This document shows, piece after piece, positions 8,694 to 18,235 of a stretch of DNA of 64,000 bases. Position numbers and translations under genes: made by a program. Origin of the DNA: Chloroflexota bacterium (GTDB lineage: Bacteria > Chloroflexota > Anaerolineae > Aggregatilineales > Phototrophicaceae); the NCBI GenBank assembly GCA_026706455.1, contig JAPOYS010000129.1, positions 1 to 64,000 of the forward strand. Reading direction: 5' to 3'. The notes beneath the pieces are model-generated. The model searched no databases, was not told where the DNA came from, and saw nothing but the letters and a program-made list of their open reading frames with translations. Within the stretch, counting starts at the first letter, position 1, and each line of letters opens with the position of its first letter.

Positions 8694-9779
8694 TCAAAGA
8701 TCAATGTCCATCACTTCGAGGACGGTCTGAATCGGCGTAAAAATGGACGCGCGGCGCGAGCCGGCGAAGAGCAAGCCGACCGCGTTCAAGCTATCGCGCT
8801 CGACTATCAGCGCGCCCGAGTCGCCCCCTTGGCTCATTGGCGTGGTGATCACTTGCCCGACGAAGCGCGCTTTCAAGTCCTCGGCGTAGGATACGTCAAC
8901 GGTGGCGTTCATCAAGGTGACGGCGCCTTCGGTATAGCCGGTCGTGCGGCCCTGCTTGCGGACGTCCATGCCCAACTGGGCGAGCTTTGTGCCGTTGGGC
9001 CGGCCGATATCCACGATCGTCTGCTGAAAAAGCATGGGATTGAGGGGGCGCGCGAGCGCCGCATCCACGCGATTGCCGTAGATCGGCCCCGACTCGGCTT
9101 GCGCTTCGGGCTTGGGCACGCTGGTCAGGCGCTTGGAGGAGCCGCTGATCTTGCCGAGCGTATTGCCAACTGCCGCGAATAGCTCGACGATATCGCAGCC
9201 GCCGGGCGGAAAGAGCGGCGGGGTGGTGGCGGGCGGCGTCGGTCTCGCTCCGGAGCCGTTGATGAAGCGCAGCATCTCAAAGCGATGCAGCTTGGCTACG
9301 ACATCGTCGGGCTTTACGCCATGGTCTGTTGGCCCCGGTTGCAAGATGGCGTCGCCGATCTGCGCCTCGTTGCTGTTGGCCAAAACATGATTATTCGACA
9401 GAATCAGCGGCTCGCCCGTGTTGCGATCGAAGACGATGGCGCCCAGCGTGCCGGCTGTGACCTTGTAATGGCCGATGCTGACGCCGGCTGGGATATTGGG
9501 GCGGAAGCGATCGCGCGGGTTGACCAAGGCTTCCAGCCGACCGACTTCGACGACATCGGTGCGCGCGCCGTTTACGTCCGGCGGCACCAGGTCTTCCGCG
9601 CTCAAGGCTTCGACCGGCTTCTTCTGTTGAACCAGGACCGCCATCGCCAGCTGATCGGTCGTTTCTTCCTTGTAATTGCGAAAGCCAATCGCCACGCCGA
9701 CCACGCCACCGCGGTCCAATAGGTCGCTTTGGGCAAGCCGCTGCGCCTCCAGCAATTGGCGGAACAGGTCGATGGACAT
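8694..9779 (-). CDS. NAL1-like trypsin-fold serine protease
   Basis: The 361-residue protein has an N-terminal alpha/beta module (about 1-85, with GVVGVAIGFR and VLVQQKKP) followed by a chymotrypsin-fold protease domain. The probable triad is His131 (SNNHVLA), Asp239 (NRVDAALARP) and Ser321 (GGDSGALI). No signal peptide is visible, so it may act in the cytoplasm. The Ser motif and overall length resemble plant NAL1-type and related bacterial proteases. I chose the Met at 9779 (GGAG ten bases upstream) over one 45 bases earlier. A detached copy of the N-terminal module is encoded at 13062-13319. Confidence 0.75.
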   Translation of the reverse strand: MSIDLFRQLLEAQRLAQSDLLDRGGVVGVAIGFRNYKEETTDQLAMAVLVQQKKPVEALSAEDLVPPDVNGARTDVVEVGRLEALVNPRDRFRPNIPAGVSIGHYKVTAGTLGAIVFDRNTGEPLILSNNHVLANSNEAQIGDAILQPGPTDHGVKPDDVVAKLHRFEMLRFINGSGARPTPPATTPPLFPPGGCDIVELFAAVGNTLGKISGSSKRLTSVPKPEAQAESGPIYGNRVDAALARPLNPMLFQQTIVDIGRPNGTKLAQLGMDVRKQGRTTGYTEGAVTLMNATVDVSYAEDLKARFVGQVITTPMSQGGDSGALIVERDSLNAVGLLFAGSRRASIFTPIQTVLEVMDIDL

Positions 9780-9869
9780 GCTGCGTGAACTCCGATGGCG
9801 TTCATCAGATGAATGCCATGCCATTATACGCCAGATTGAACAAGCGGGATATTTGCCGCCGGGCGGGCG

Positions 9870-10955
9870 CTAAATGGTATCGCCGATGGATTTGAGACCG
9901 CTGCCTGTGAAGGCGACCGCCAGTGAAGCGTCCTTGCCGATCAGCGAGCGAATCTGCGTCAGCGCAGCCGCTGGCGCCGCGCTGGTCGACTCGATCATCA
10001 AGCCCCGCTTATGCAGCCGCTTCTGCGCCGCCAGGATCGCCTCGTTGCTCACGCGCAGGGCGAAGCCGTCGGTGTCGTAGAGCGCCGCCAGTATCTGCTT
10101 CCCGCGCACCGGTTTATCGACTAGGATGCCGTCGGCGACGCTGTGAGCGGGCTCGATCGCGGGCGGAATCTCGGACCTGGCTTCCCAGCCGCGCACGATG
10201 GGGTCGACGCCGGCTGATTGCACGGCGATCATGCGCGGGACACGCTCAATCAAGCCCGCGTCATGCAGCGCTTGGAAGCCGCGATAAAAGCCCAGGAAGA
10301 GCCCGCCGTGCCCGACCGGCGCCGCAACCGCATCGGGCGCGCGCCGCCCAAGCTGCTCCCATGTCTCCCAGGCGGCCGTCTGCTGGCCCAGAGCGAAGTA
10401 CGGGCTCCAGGCGTGGCTGGCGTAGGTTGTCGTTTCGGCGGCGGCGTAGATATCGGCCAAGTAGTCGCGCGATTCGACGATATGCCCGCCGAAAGACCGA
10501 ATCAGGCGCTTTTTGCTTTCGACCGCGGTGGCCGCCGGGACATAAACCGTCGCCGCCATTCCGGCTAATCCCGCATACGCAGCCAGCGATGCGCCCGCGT
10601 TGCCCGACGAGTTGTCGATTACCGCCTTGGCACCGTAGGCGGCCAGGTGATTGATCAGCGTGGCGACGCCGCGATCTTTGAAGGAACCGGTTGGATTGAG
10701 ATGCTCCAGCTTGGCATAGCAGCGCAAGCCGTCCAACTCGAGCGGGACCAAGGGCGTCATGCCTTCGCCCAGGCTGAAGCGCCGCTCAAGCGGCAGCATA
10801 GCTTGGTAGCGCCAGAGCGAGAAGTCGCGCGCGTCGATGCGGGCGGGGTCAAAGGCTGGCAGATTGACCAAGTCCAGCGAGCCGCCGCAAGCCCGGCAGC
10901 GCCAATCGAGGGCCTCGGCGGCCGCGCCGCAGCCGTTGCAAAGAATCTCTGTCAT
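9870..10955 (-). CDS. Threonine synthase-like PLP enzyme
   Basis: The 361-residue fold-type II PLP enzyme carries an N-terminal zinc ribbon (C6, C9, C20, C23). The PLP lysine is K93 in NPTGSFKDRG, and DNSSGNAGASLAAYAG is the phosphate/substrate loop. This matches the threonine-synthase/diaminopropionate-lyase group that converts O-phosphohomoserine to threonine. The ribbon is typical of archaeal-type ThrC. The start at 10955 is preceded by GGGAGG; an ATG twelve bases earlier overlaps that Shine-Dalgarno. No other threonine-pathway genes are near, so substrate assignment is tentative. Confidence 0.8.
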   Translation of the reverse strand: MTEILCNGCGAAAEALDWRCRACGGSLDLVNLPAFDPARIDARDFSLWRYQAMLPLERRFSLGEGMTPLVPLELDGLRCYAKLEHLNPTGSFKDRGVATLINHLAAYGAKAVIDNSSGNAGASLAAYAGLAGMAATVYVPAATAVESKKRLIRSFGGHIVESRDYLADIYAAAETTTYASHAWSPYFALGQQTAAWETWEQLGRRAPDAVAAPVGHGGLFLGFYRGFQALHDAGLIERVPRMIAVQSAGVDPIVRGWEARSEIPPAIEPAHSVADGILVDKPVRGKQILAALYDTDGFALRVSNEAILAAQKRLHKRGLMIESTSAAPAAALTQIRSLIGKDASLAVAFTGSGLKSIGDTI

Positions 10956-11189
10956 TGCGCCTCCCATTCAGTCAATGCCCTCGGATTCTAGGCTAGCAGC
11001 GTCGCGTCAGCGGGACAATGGGAATCGCGGAGTTGCTCTTGGGCGCGCAAGTAGCGCATACCCAATTCTTATGTAGTTAAGATATACTTGCTGCACGCGA
11101 GGATTTCGCCTTGCATTCTTGGCCACGCTAGGAAAATGACCTGCGCGTCGTTTGACCGGTTCGCTAATTGACGGGTTTCAATCTGGTTA

Positions 11190-12209
11190 ATGGATCTTCA
11201 AGACAAGCTCAATCGCCCGCTGCGTGATTTGCGGATATCAGTGACCGATCGCTGCAATTTCCGCTGTCCCTACTGCATGCCGGCCGAGATCTTCAACGAA
11301 CGCTATCGATTCTTGCCCAAGCCGCATTTGCTTACATTTGAAGAGATTACGCGCCTGACGCGGATCATCGTGCGTTTGGGCGCCGTCAAGGCGCGCTTGA
11401 CCGGCGGGGAGCCGCTTCTGCGCCAGGACGTTGAAAAGCTGGTGGAAATGCTCGCCGCGCTCAAGGGCGTGGACGATCTGGCGATGACCACCAACGCCTA
11501 TCTCCTGCCGCAGAAGATCGACGCCTTGAAAGCCGCGGGCTTAAAGCGGCTTACCATCAGCCTGGATACACTGGACGATGAAGTCTTTCGCCAGATGAAT
11601 GGCGAGCGCTCGGCTGTGGACAAGGTGCTTGAAGGCATCTTCGCGGCGGAAGAAGCTGGCTTTACACCCTTGAAGATCAACGCTGTCGCGCAGCGCGGGG
11701 TCAATGACCATACGCTGGTTGAGCTGGCGCGCTTTTTCAAGGAGCGCGGGCATATCCTGCGTTTCATCGAATACATGGATGTCGGCAATATGAACGGTTG
11801 GAAAATGGAGCAAGTCGTGCCCGCCGCCGAGATCGTCGCGCTAATCAACGCCGAGATGCCGCTGGAGCCAATCGCCGGCAACTATTATGGCGAGGTGGCG
11901 CGGCGCTATCGTTATGCCGATGGCGAAGGCGAAATCGGGCTCATCAGTTCGGTGACGCAGCCATTCTGCGGCGCCTGCACGCGCATGCGGCTGTCGCCGG
12001 AAGGGCAGATCTTTACCTGCCTCTTCGCCATCGAAGGGACAAGCCTGCGCGATCCGCTGCGCGCCGGCGCCAGCGACGCCGAGCTGGAAGCCATCATTCG
12101 CGCGACCTGGGGCGAGCGCATCGACCGTTACTCCGAGATACGAAGTTCGCTCACGCAAGAGGTTCGCGACCGCCGCCAGAAAGTTGAGATGTATCACATC
12201 GGCGGCTAG
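11190..12209 (+). CDS. moaA: GTP 3',8-cyclase MoaA (molybdenum cofactor synthesis)
   Basis: The 339-residue radical SAM enzyme converts GTP to 3',8-cyclo-7,8-dihydro-GTP, the first step of molybdopterin synthesis. The SAM cluster motif is DRCNFRCPYC (Cys22, 26, 29). The second [4Fe-4S] site is PFCGACTRM plus a later Cys in IFTCLF. The protein ends in Gly-Gly, as MoaA requires. No other moa or moe gene is close, so the pathway is dispersed. TATACT at 11083-11088 could be a -10 box about 100 bases upstream, but no -35 supports it. Confidence 0.95.
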   Translation: MDLQDKLNRPLRDLRISVTDRCNFRCPYCMPAEIFNERYRFLPKPHLLTFEEITRLTRIIVRLGAVKARLTGGEPLLRQDVEKLVEMLAALKGVDDLAMTTNAYLLPQKIDALKAAGLKRLTISLDTLDDEVFRQMNGERSAVDKVLEGIFAAEEAGFTPLKINAVAQRGVNDHTLVELARFFKERGHILRFIEYMDVGNMNGWKMEQVVPAAEIVALINAEMPLEPIAGNYYGEVARRYRYADGEGEIGLISSVTQPFCGACTRMRLSPEGQIFTCLFAIEGTSLRDPLRAGASDAELEAIIRATWGERIDRYSEIRSSLTQEVRDRRQKVEMYHIGG

Positions 12210-12272
12210 CGCGCTGATGCTAACCCAGGGTTGCAGTGACGAATTGAGCCGATTCACAAAACGAGGAAACCA

Positions 12273-13043
12273 ATGAGAAATTCCGACTTTGACATGACCG
12301 GGCAGACGGCGCTGATCACGGGCGCGGGACGCGGCATTGGTTTGGCGACAGCAAAGCGCTTTGCCGCCGCCGGCGCCGATGTCATCATCGCTGAGTACAT
12401 TGCGGAGAACGGGCAAAGCGCCGCGTCCGAGATCGAGGCTATGGGCCGAAAGTCCATGTTCATTGAAGTAGATGTGCGCAGCTCGCAGAGCGTGAATCAG
12501 ATGGCGGCGACTGCGCTGGAGGCCTGCGCGAACATCGACATCCTGGTTTGCAATGCTGGCATCGCGCAGGCCGTAAACGCGGAAGAGTGCAGCGATGAAG
12601 ATTGGCTCAACATGATGGCGGTCAATCTCAATGGTGTGTTCTGGTGCTGCCGCGCCATCGGCCGGCACATGCTGGAGCGGGGCAGCGGCGCGATTGTGAA
12701 TACAGCCTCAATGTCCGGCATGATCTCCAATACGCCCCAGCCGCAAGCGCACTACAACGCGGCCAAGGCGGGCGTAATCCTGCTGACCAAATCGCTGGCT
12801 GGCGAATGGGCAAGTCGCGGTGTGCGCGTCAATTGCGTCTCGCCGGGATACATCGGCACGGATATGACCGCCGAAGGCTTCAGCAACGATGCCTGGCGGC
12901 CCACCTGGCTGGCTATGACGCCGCAAGGGCGCATCGGCAAACCGGAAGAGATCGCCCAAGCTATATTCTATCTGGCCTCGCCGGGCGCCAGCTTCACCAC
13001 CGGCACAAACTTGGTGGTGGACGGCGGTTATACATCGTGGTAA
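12273..13043 (+). CDS. SDR family NAD(P)-dependent oxidoreductase
   Basis: A 256-residue classical short-chain dehydrogenase. The cofactor motif is TGAGRGIG (about residues 16-23), the structural motif is NAGIAQ, and the active site is YNAAKAG with an upstream catalytic Ser. The acidic residue expected for NAD preference is not clear (IIAEYIAE follows the second strand). It ends with the usual GTNLVVDGGYTSW. GAGG lies seven bases before the ATG. It follows moaA by about 60 bases but has no obvious functional link; the substrate may be a sugar alcohol or hydroxy acid. Confidence 0.88.
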   Translation: MRNSDFDMTGQTALITGAGRGIGLATAKRFAAAGADVIIAEYIAENGQSAASEIEAMGRKSMFIEVDVRSSQSVNQMAATALEACANIDILVCNAGIAQAVNAEECSDEDWLNMMAVNLNGVFWCCRAIGRHMLERGSGAIVNTASMSGMISNTPQPQAHYNAAKAGVILLTKSLAGEWASRGVRVNCVSPGYIGTDMTAEGFSNDAWRPTWLAMTPQGRIGKPEEIAQAIFYLASPGASFTTGTNLVVDGGYTSW

Positions 13044-13061
13044 GCGCCGGCGCGACCTAAG

Positions 13062-13319
13062 CTAGACGGCGAAATTGCCCGTTTCAAGGACATCGATTGG
13101 CGCGCCGCCAACCTGGCGCGGCAGAATGGCATCGGCGTCCAATTGCGCCAGCGGCCGCTTGCGACTGACCATCACAACCAGGCAAAGCTCGGTGGTCGGC
13201 TGGCCCTGGCGCCGACGGTAGCCGATGCCCGTCCCGACGACGTTGGGGAAACCCAGTAGAAACTCATTGAATTGCGCTTGCGCTGTGGCGATCTCAGCCG
13301 CTCGTTGCGCTTCGTCCAT
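13062..13319 (-). CDS. Stand-alone copy of the NAL1-like protease N-terminal module
   Basis: This 85-residue protein aligns by eye with residues 1-80 of the protease at 8694-9779. NVVGTGIGYRRRQG matches GVVGVAIGFRNYKE, LVVMVSRKRPLAQL matches MAVLVQQKKPVEAL, and both end with a (T/I)DVxExG strand. It has no catalytic residues. It may be a pro-domain-like chaperone, inhibitor or binding partner of NAL1-like proteases, or a remnant. It begins about 37 bases upstream of the SH3-protein stop, and its ATG lacks a clear Shine-Dalgarno. Confidence 0.65.
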   Translation of the reverse strand: MDEAQRAAEIATAQAQFNEFLLGFPNVVGTGIGYRRRQGQPTTELCLVVMVSRKRPLAQLDADAILPRQVGGAPIDVLETGNFAV

Positions 13320-13356
13320 CGCAGGGCTCGGGCAGGCCTAATTCGTCGCCTTCCGC

Positions 13357-15741
13357 CTAGGGAATTTCCGGGCACTGGGTGCCCAGCACGATGCTGACGA
13401 TATCGCTGCGAATCCAGCCTTCAAGATTGGCGTCGTCAACGCTGACGCGAACGAAATACCAGACGGGACCTGTCGGGTTGCGCTCTTGCCGCTGCACCTT
13501 GGATACGGGCGCGACCGTCCCCGTCCCCAGCCAACCAACGACCGGCGACTGTGTTGTCGGGCGCGTGCGCACGCGTATCGATTCCGTATTCAGTACGACG
13601 ACCTGGCATAGCTCGAGCGGCGTTGGCGTATAGGTCGGTGTGCTGGTTGCGGTTGGCGTATCCGAGGACGTGGGCGTGGGTGTGGGCGTGCTGGTATGGG
13701 TAGGCGTATTCGAGGGTGTGAAGGTCGCCGTCGGCGTGAACGTATGGGTGGCGGTCGGTGTGTTCGTGGGCGTGTCCGTAGCGGTTGGCGTATCGGAGGG
13801 CGTGAAAGTCAAGGTTGGCGTTGGCGTGGTGCTCGGCGTCTGGGTCGGGGTCGGCGTATAAGTCGAGGTCGGGAAGAAGTTCGCCCCGACGAAATTCTCA
13901 ATTGGTTCGCGATTCATCCAGCCGACCGCGCCGCCCACAGCGCCAATAATAATAATGACGGTGAGAATGACCATTCGGCCGCGATTGCGGCGGCGGCGCA
14001 GCAGGCCATCAATGCGGCTAATATCGGCGCGGCGGCCCAGAATGCGGAAGGGGTCATCGCGCATGGCGTCCAACCAGGTTCTCGCCTCGCGGTTGTTGCC
14101 ATCTTGCAAAGCCTCTTCCGCCCGTTCCAGGTAGCGGCTGAACAAGTCGTTAACCGTGCCGCGGAAGCGCTCATCCTGGGCGTATTCGCCGGCCATCTCG
14201 GCCAGCATCTGCCGCGCTTGCGCCAGCTCGGAGTCGAAGTTCTGCGAAATCAGCGCTTGCGCCCGCCGGATCGCCTGCTGCGCGCGCGTGATATCCGATT
14301 GCAAATTGCGCGATCTCATCAGCATTTCGGAAAAGGCGCTGTCTGTGGGCTCAAGCTCCAAGCCCAGCTCCATCAGTTTGATGGCGGCATTCATCAAGAG
14401 GATGCGTTCGTCCAGCGTGGTCGAGTTGTTCGCGTGGTTGAGCGACATCTGCGCCTGGTCGTTGACTTGGCTGCGAATGCCGGCCAGCTTGTTGTCCATT
14501 TCCTGCTGCATCTGCGCCAGGCGTTGGCTGTTCGGCAGGAGCTGACGCGTCTGCGAGAGCAGGCTGCGCACGCTGGCGATCTGGGCGACTTGCTCTTCGA
14601 GCGTGCCGCCGATGGTATTGATGTTGACGGCGATCTGGTCGTAATCCCGCTGTATGCGCCGTATCATTTCCAGGCGCTCTTCCGCCTGCGGGTCATTGGG
14701 CACGACGCGCAGGGCGCCCTCGTATTTCCGCAGCGCTTCCGACCAATTGTCGTTGGCCATCAGGCGGTCGCCATCCGTGAGCAATTCGCGCGCCAGCGCC
14801 AGATCTTGAATATCGAGCAGCGCCTGCTCAACATCCTTCCAGGTCAGTATGCCATCGCGCTCCGCCAGTTCCCGCGCCTCGCGGTACAAACCCGAAGCTT
14901 GTTCGTAATTGCCCGCCCGCACGAGTGAATTGGCGCGGTTGTAGGCGACGCGCGCTTCAAAGGGAATCCGATGATCGGGCACGATGCCGCGGATCAGGTT
15001 GTCTTCCGATTTTTCGCGGTACTCGAGCGCCGTAGGATTGTTCGCCTGGAGCGCCAAAATCCGATTGGCGACATCGATTGTCTGCTGGTATTCACCCGAG
15101 TAATAGCTTTCGGTCAAACGGGAGAGCAGCTCGTCGAGCGCGGAAGACGGCGACGCGGGCCGCTCTTCAGCCGGGGTTTCAGGCAATTCGCTTAGGCTGC
15201 GTTCGCTGCGGCCGTAATCGCTGGGACCTGTGAATTGCGACGGGGGCGCGCCGTCGCCGGCCGGCTCGTAGGTTGAAGCGAGGCGCGGAGACGACTGTCG
15301 CGGTTCGGCGGGCGTCTGTGAAGGCGCCGGACTGACGTTGTGGCGCTCGAATAGCTCTTGCACACGCTGCTTTGACTGGGCGCTGTGCGAGCCCGCTTGT
15401 CGCAGCAGGCTGATGACATCATTATTGCTGCTGTCCATGCGCAGGGCGTCAGCCAGGATATCGATGGCTTCATCAATGTCGTCGTCATCGCCGGCGATTT
15501 CGATGCGGATGCGGGCGCGCCGCACCAGACCGCGCAGGGCGGCGGAATTCGGCCGGGCGCTGCTCGCCCGCCCGCCGGCGATCTCGGCAAAGAGTTCCTG
15601 CGCTCTTTGCTCCAGCGGCGTATTCTTCGCCTCCATCAAGAGGTCGCGAGCTTCCTGCTCCAATTCGCTTGTGGCTTTGGCATCAGTGGCTCGCTGAGCT
15701 CGATGGCGCAGGTCCTCAATTGCCCTTTGCAAATCTTGCAT
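13357..15741 (-). CDS. Large helical protein with TM helix, Thr/Pro stalk and C-terminal SH3-like domain
   Basis: The 794-residue protein is mostly a helical, TPR-like/coiled-coil cytoplasmic region (about 1-610) rich in Gln, Glu and Arg. One TM helix follows ([18 protein letters not shown], about 625-645), then an 80-residue Thr/Pro-rich extracellular stalk and a C-terminal SH3-like domain ([20 protein letters not shown]). This N-in arrangement suggests it links a cytoplasmic scaffold to the cell wall; SH3b domains commonly bind peptidoglycan. The architecture is frequent in Chloroflexota. I recognise no enzyme domain. It is transcribed alone. Confidence 0.8.
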   Translation of the reverse strand: MQDLQRAIEDLRHRAQRATDAKATSELEQEARDLLMEAKNTPLEQRAQELFAEIAGGRASSARPNSAALRGLVRRARIRIEIAGDDDDIDEAIDILADALRMDSSNNDVISLLRQAGSHSAQSKQRVQELFERHNVSPAPSQTPAEPRQSSPRLASTYEPAGDGAPPSQFTGPSDYGRSERSLSELPETPAEERPASPSSALDELLSRLTESYYSGEYQQTIDVANRILALQANNPTALEYREKSEDNLIRGIVPDHRIPFEARVAYNRANSLVRAGNYEQASGLYREARELAERDGILTWKDVEQALLDIQDLALARELLTDGDRLMANDNWSEALRKYEGALRVVPNDPQAEERLEMIRRIQRDYDQIAVNINTIGGTLEEQVAQIASVRSLLSQTRQLLPNSQRLAQMQQEMDNKLAGIRSQVNDQAQMSLNHANNSTTLDERILLMNAAIKLMELGLELEPTDSAFSEMLMRSRNLQSDITRAQQAIRRAQALISQNFDSELAQARQMLAEMAGEYAQDERFRGTVNDLFSRYLERAEEALQDGNNREARTWLDAMRDDPFRILGRRADISRIDGLLRRRRNRGRMVILTVIIIIGAVGGAVGWMNREPIENFVGANFFPTSTYTPTPTQTPSTTPTPTLTFTPSDTPTATDTPTNTPTATHTFTPTATFTPSNTPTHTSTPTPTPTSSDTPTATSTPTYTPTPLELCQVVVLNTESIRVRTRPTTQSPVVGWLGTGTVAPVSKVQRQERNPTGPVWYFVRVSVDDANLEGWIRSDIVSIVLGTQCPEIP
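13633..13860. repeat. Low-complexity repeat encoding the Thr/Pro stalk
   Basis: Degenerate GGCGTx/GGTCGGT-like hexamer and 12-mer units on the plus strand encode the TPT/SDTPTAT stalk of the minus-strand SH3 protein. It is a coding tandem repeat likely to vary in length between strains, and not a CRISPR array (no constant spacer length, no conserved repeat). Confidence 0.8.
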
Positions 15742-15890
15742 CAGTGGAATTCCTGTAAGAGTAAGAGCGCGGGCGCAATCAAATGACGGCTCACTCGCGA
15801 ATGGAGGCGGTCTTTAGAAGAGCCGTACCACTTCGAGGGTTTCTGTGATAGAGTAAGATGCGTCCAATATCCGCCTGCGATTAACCAATT

Positions 15891-16217
15891 ATGGCATCAT
15901 TTCAGCATATCAGGCCAAGATACAAGCTCATCTTATTCTATAATATCAAACCCGACAAACAAGACCAATACTATCGCTACATGCTCAGCAGCTTCGTGCC
16001 GGACGTACAGAAGCTGGGCGTCTACATGCACATGGTCTGGCACGTCGCGTATGGGGATTATCCCATGCGAAAGATAGAATTTGTCACCGAAAGCGCCGAC
16101 ATCCTGCGCCGCCTCTTCCTAAGTGATCAATGGGACGATTTGGAAAACAAACTCAAGCTCTATGTCGACGATTATGAGCGCAAAGTCGTCGACTATCGCA
16201 ACGGATTCCAGCTATAA
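15891..16217 (+). CDS. Conserved small protein of unknown function
   Basis: The 108-residue protein (YKLILFYNIKPDKQDQYYRY near the start, LYVDDYERKVVDYRNGFQL at the end) has the strand-helix-helix-strand spacing of a dimeric alpha+beta barrel domain. There is no signal peptide and no catalytic motif. Its Tyr/Asp-rich composition and balanced codon use suggest a real gene. It is divergent from the SH3 protein and about 175 bases before the MscS gene. I do not recognise a named family. Confidence 0.6.
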   Translation: MASFQHIRPRYKLILFYNIKPDKQDQYYRYMLSSFVPDVQKLGVYMHMVWHVAYGDYPMRKIEFVTESADILRRLFLSDQWDDLENKLKLYVDDYERKVVDYRNGFQL

Positions 16218-16322
16218 ACCGCAACAGGCTGGTCGGGCAATTGAATCGGATTGCGCGCGCAGGCGGGTGGCACAGGCGGCGCGGCGCCATGAGCTTGTCA
16301 ATGCTCGCAGTCTTGTCCAAAC

Positions 16323-16350
16323 TTGCCAAACGGCGCCGTCTACGTAGAAT
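16323..16350 (+). promoter_or_regulatory. Sigma-70-type promoter of the mscS operon
   Basis: TTGCCA (16323-16328), a 16-base spacer and TAGAAT (16345-16350) give a good housekeeping promoter. Transcription would start near 16357, leaving a short leader to the GTG at 16381 or the ATG at 16393. Confidence 0.6.
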
Positions 16351-16392
16351 GGTTGCTATCCAGAGCATGTATTTTCTAGGGTGCTGGCTGGC

Positions 16393-17607
16393 ATGAATCA
16401 AGTCGATCTGCTTCCCTTGCTGGCGGGTCAGCCCGAATTCGTTCAACGCATCATTATTGATGTCTTCCCCTTTGCTGTCGCTCTGCTCATCATCGTGCTT
16501 CTGCGTTGGCTGCTGACCGCCATCTTGCTGCGTCCGCTGAAGATAATCGTGGAGCGTTCCGATAGCGATATCGACGACCGCCTGCTGGAGGAGAGCGTTT
16601 CGCCATTGCGGCTGGCCGTGGTTGGCTTTTCACTCTTTCTCGTAACAGAGATCTTCGCCTTTGACATCGCGGTCGAAGAGGTAGCGCGGACTTTGGCGCG
16701 CGGCTTGCTGGTGGGTTCCGTCTTTTTCGCCATCGTTCGTTGGTTCGAGGTCGTGTCGCTGCAACCAGAGACCTTTCGCCGCGTGACCGGCTGGACGATC
16801 CCGGAGCGCCTGCTGCCGTTTCTGAACACCGTCGTCAAATTCATCATTGTTGCCATCGGCGCCATCTTTGTCTTGCAAGAATTGCAATTTGATGTCGCCG
16901 CCCTCATCGCTTCGCTCGGCGTTATCGGTATCGGCATCTCGCTGGCCTCGCAAGACACGGTTGGCAATATGTTCGGATTCGCGGCGATCGTAACGGATAA
17001 TCCTTTCAAGGTCGGCGACTTCATCACGACGCCGGCGGTCACCGGCATCGTGGAATCGGTCGGCGTGCGGGCGACTCGTGTCCGTCAGCTTGATCAGGCG
17101 CTGGTCACCGTGCCCAATAATCTCTTGACCAATGCCGCCGTGCTGAATCGGACGCGACTGGAAAAGAGGCGTCTCGACGCAACGCTCAACTTCACCTACA
17201 GCACAAGCTCGGATCAGTTGCGCGCTGTGGTGGCGGAAATGCGCGAGCTGCTTCAAAACACGGATGATATAGATCCCGAATCGGTCATCGTGCATTTTGT
17301 CGGCTTCAACAGCAGTTCGCTGGATGTGCGCGTCATCTGCCAGGTGCTGCTGTCGGATTGGCGCGAATTCACAGCCAAGCAGGAAAGCGTATTTTTGGAG
17401 ATCATGGGCATTGTCGAGCGGCTCGGCATCGGCTTTGCCTTTCCCAGCCGCTCCGTCTACATTGAGTCCGTACCGGAGGACAGCGACGCAGAATTACTCC
17501 TGGGCGGGCGTCGCGATCAGGCGGAACCGAGCCAGGAGCGGGTTGAGGCGTCCCCGTCCGAGCCCCGAGAGCCGGCTGAGGCCCAGCAATCAGCCGCCGA
17601 CCCATGA
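16393..17607 (+). CDS. MscS-family mechanosensitive ion channel
   Basis: The protein (about 404 residues) should open under membrane tension during hypo-osmotic shock. Four or five N-terminal hydrophobic helices (about 20-180) end in the pore helix region DVAALIASLGVIGIGISLAS, followed by the MscS beta domain (NPFKVGDFI, RVRQLDQALVTVPNN) and an alpha/beta vestibule. The last 50 residues are a Glu/Pro/Ala-rich tail. A GTG four codons upstream (16381) is an alternative start. The stop overlaps the next gene by ATGA. Confidence 0.92.
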   Translation: MNQVDLLPLLAGQPEFVQRIIIDVFPFAVALLIIVLLRWLLTAILLRPLKIIVERSDSDIDDRLLEESVSPLRLAVVGFSLFLVTEIFAFDIAVEEVARTLARGLLVGSVFFAIVRWFEVVSLQPETFRRVTGWTIPERLLPFLNTVVKFIIVAIGAIFVLQELQFDVAALIASLGVIGIGISLASQDTVGNMFGFAAIVTDNPFKVGDFITTPAVTGIVESVGVRATRVRQLDQALVTVPNNLLTNAAVLNRTRLEKRRLDATLNFTYSTSSDQLRAVVAEMRELLQNTDDIDPESVIVHFVGFNSSSLDVRVICQVLLSDWREFTAKQESVFLEIMGIVERLGIGFAFPSRSVYIESVPEDSDAELLLGGRRDQAEPSQERVEASPSEPREPAEAQQSAADP

Positions 17608-18113
17608 CGGAGGATCTGGGCGCGCTGCGGGCCGCCTTGGGCTTCACGGCGGGGGATTTGCAGGCGAATCGGCAGGGCCTGCTCAGTCGCGCCCAAGCTG
17701 CGCGGCTCAAGCGCAGTCGACTGCGAAACACGCTGCTCGCCACGGGCATCTTCTCGCTGCTGGCGCTCGCCGCGACGGCGCTCATTTATTTAGGGCAGCT
17801 GAACAGGAACATGATACTAACGAGCGCTGGCGCCGGGCTGGTTCTGCTAAACGCAATCGTGATTGGCGGCGCCGGGCGCGCCTACATAGGCGTCAGCCAA
17901 GATTTGCGCGCGAATCGCGCAGAAGCGCTCACCGGCGCCGTCGAGCGCGTCTTGCGCCGGGGACGCGCGGGCGACAGCTATCTGCTGCGCGTCGGCGGCG
18001 TCGAGCTAAACGTGAACCGGGATATCTTTGTGGTTTTCGAGCACAAAGCCGCCTACCACATTTATCGTACTAGCTTCTCGCGGCAGTTGCTGTCGGCTGA
18101 GCCGGCGGTTTGA
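17604..18113 (+). CDS. Small two-TM membrane protein, unknown function
   Basis: The 169-residue protein has an Arg/Lys-rich N-terminal cytoplasmic region (1-45), two TM helices (about 46-68 and 74-92), and a C-terminal domain with beta character ending in FEHKAAYHIYRTSFSRQLLSA. It overlaps the MscS stop by four bases, so the two are co-translated. A role linked to the channel or envelope is only an inference. I do not recognise the family. Confidence 0.6.
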   Translation: MTEDLGALRAALGFTAGDLQANRQGLLSRAQAARLKRSRLRNTLLATGIFSLLALAATALIYLGQLNRNMILTSAGAGLVLLNAIVIGGAGRAYIGVSQDLRANRAEALTGAVERVLRRGRAGDSYLLRVGGVELNVNRDIFVVFEHKAAYHIYRTSFSRQLLSAEPAV

Positions 18114-18235
18114 GCGCGCAACAAGAGCCTGGCGTCCCAGGTAATGTGGATTGCCTTTAGCGCTGTATACTTAGACGACGCGGCGTTGGCAGCGGAAACG
18201 CCGACGCGCAAAGGCTTAGTCGCCGAGGTTCCCCT

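Noticed and set aside
13633..13860. Possible CRISPR-like tandem repeat
   Set aside because: Repeats are degenerate, short and in frame with a Thr/Pro stalk; no regular spacers or cas genes.
13696..14928. 410-codon plus-strand frame opposite the SH3 protein
   Set aside because: Antisense to a coherent TM/stalk/SH3 protein; the translation is Arg/Ala-rich and begins in the stalk repeat.
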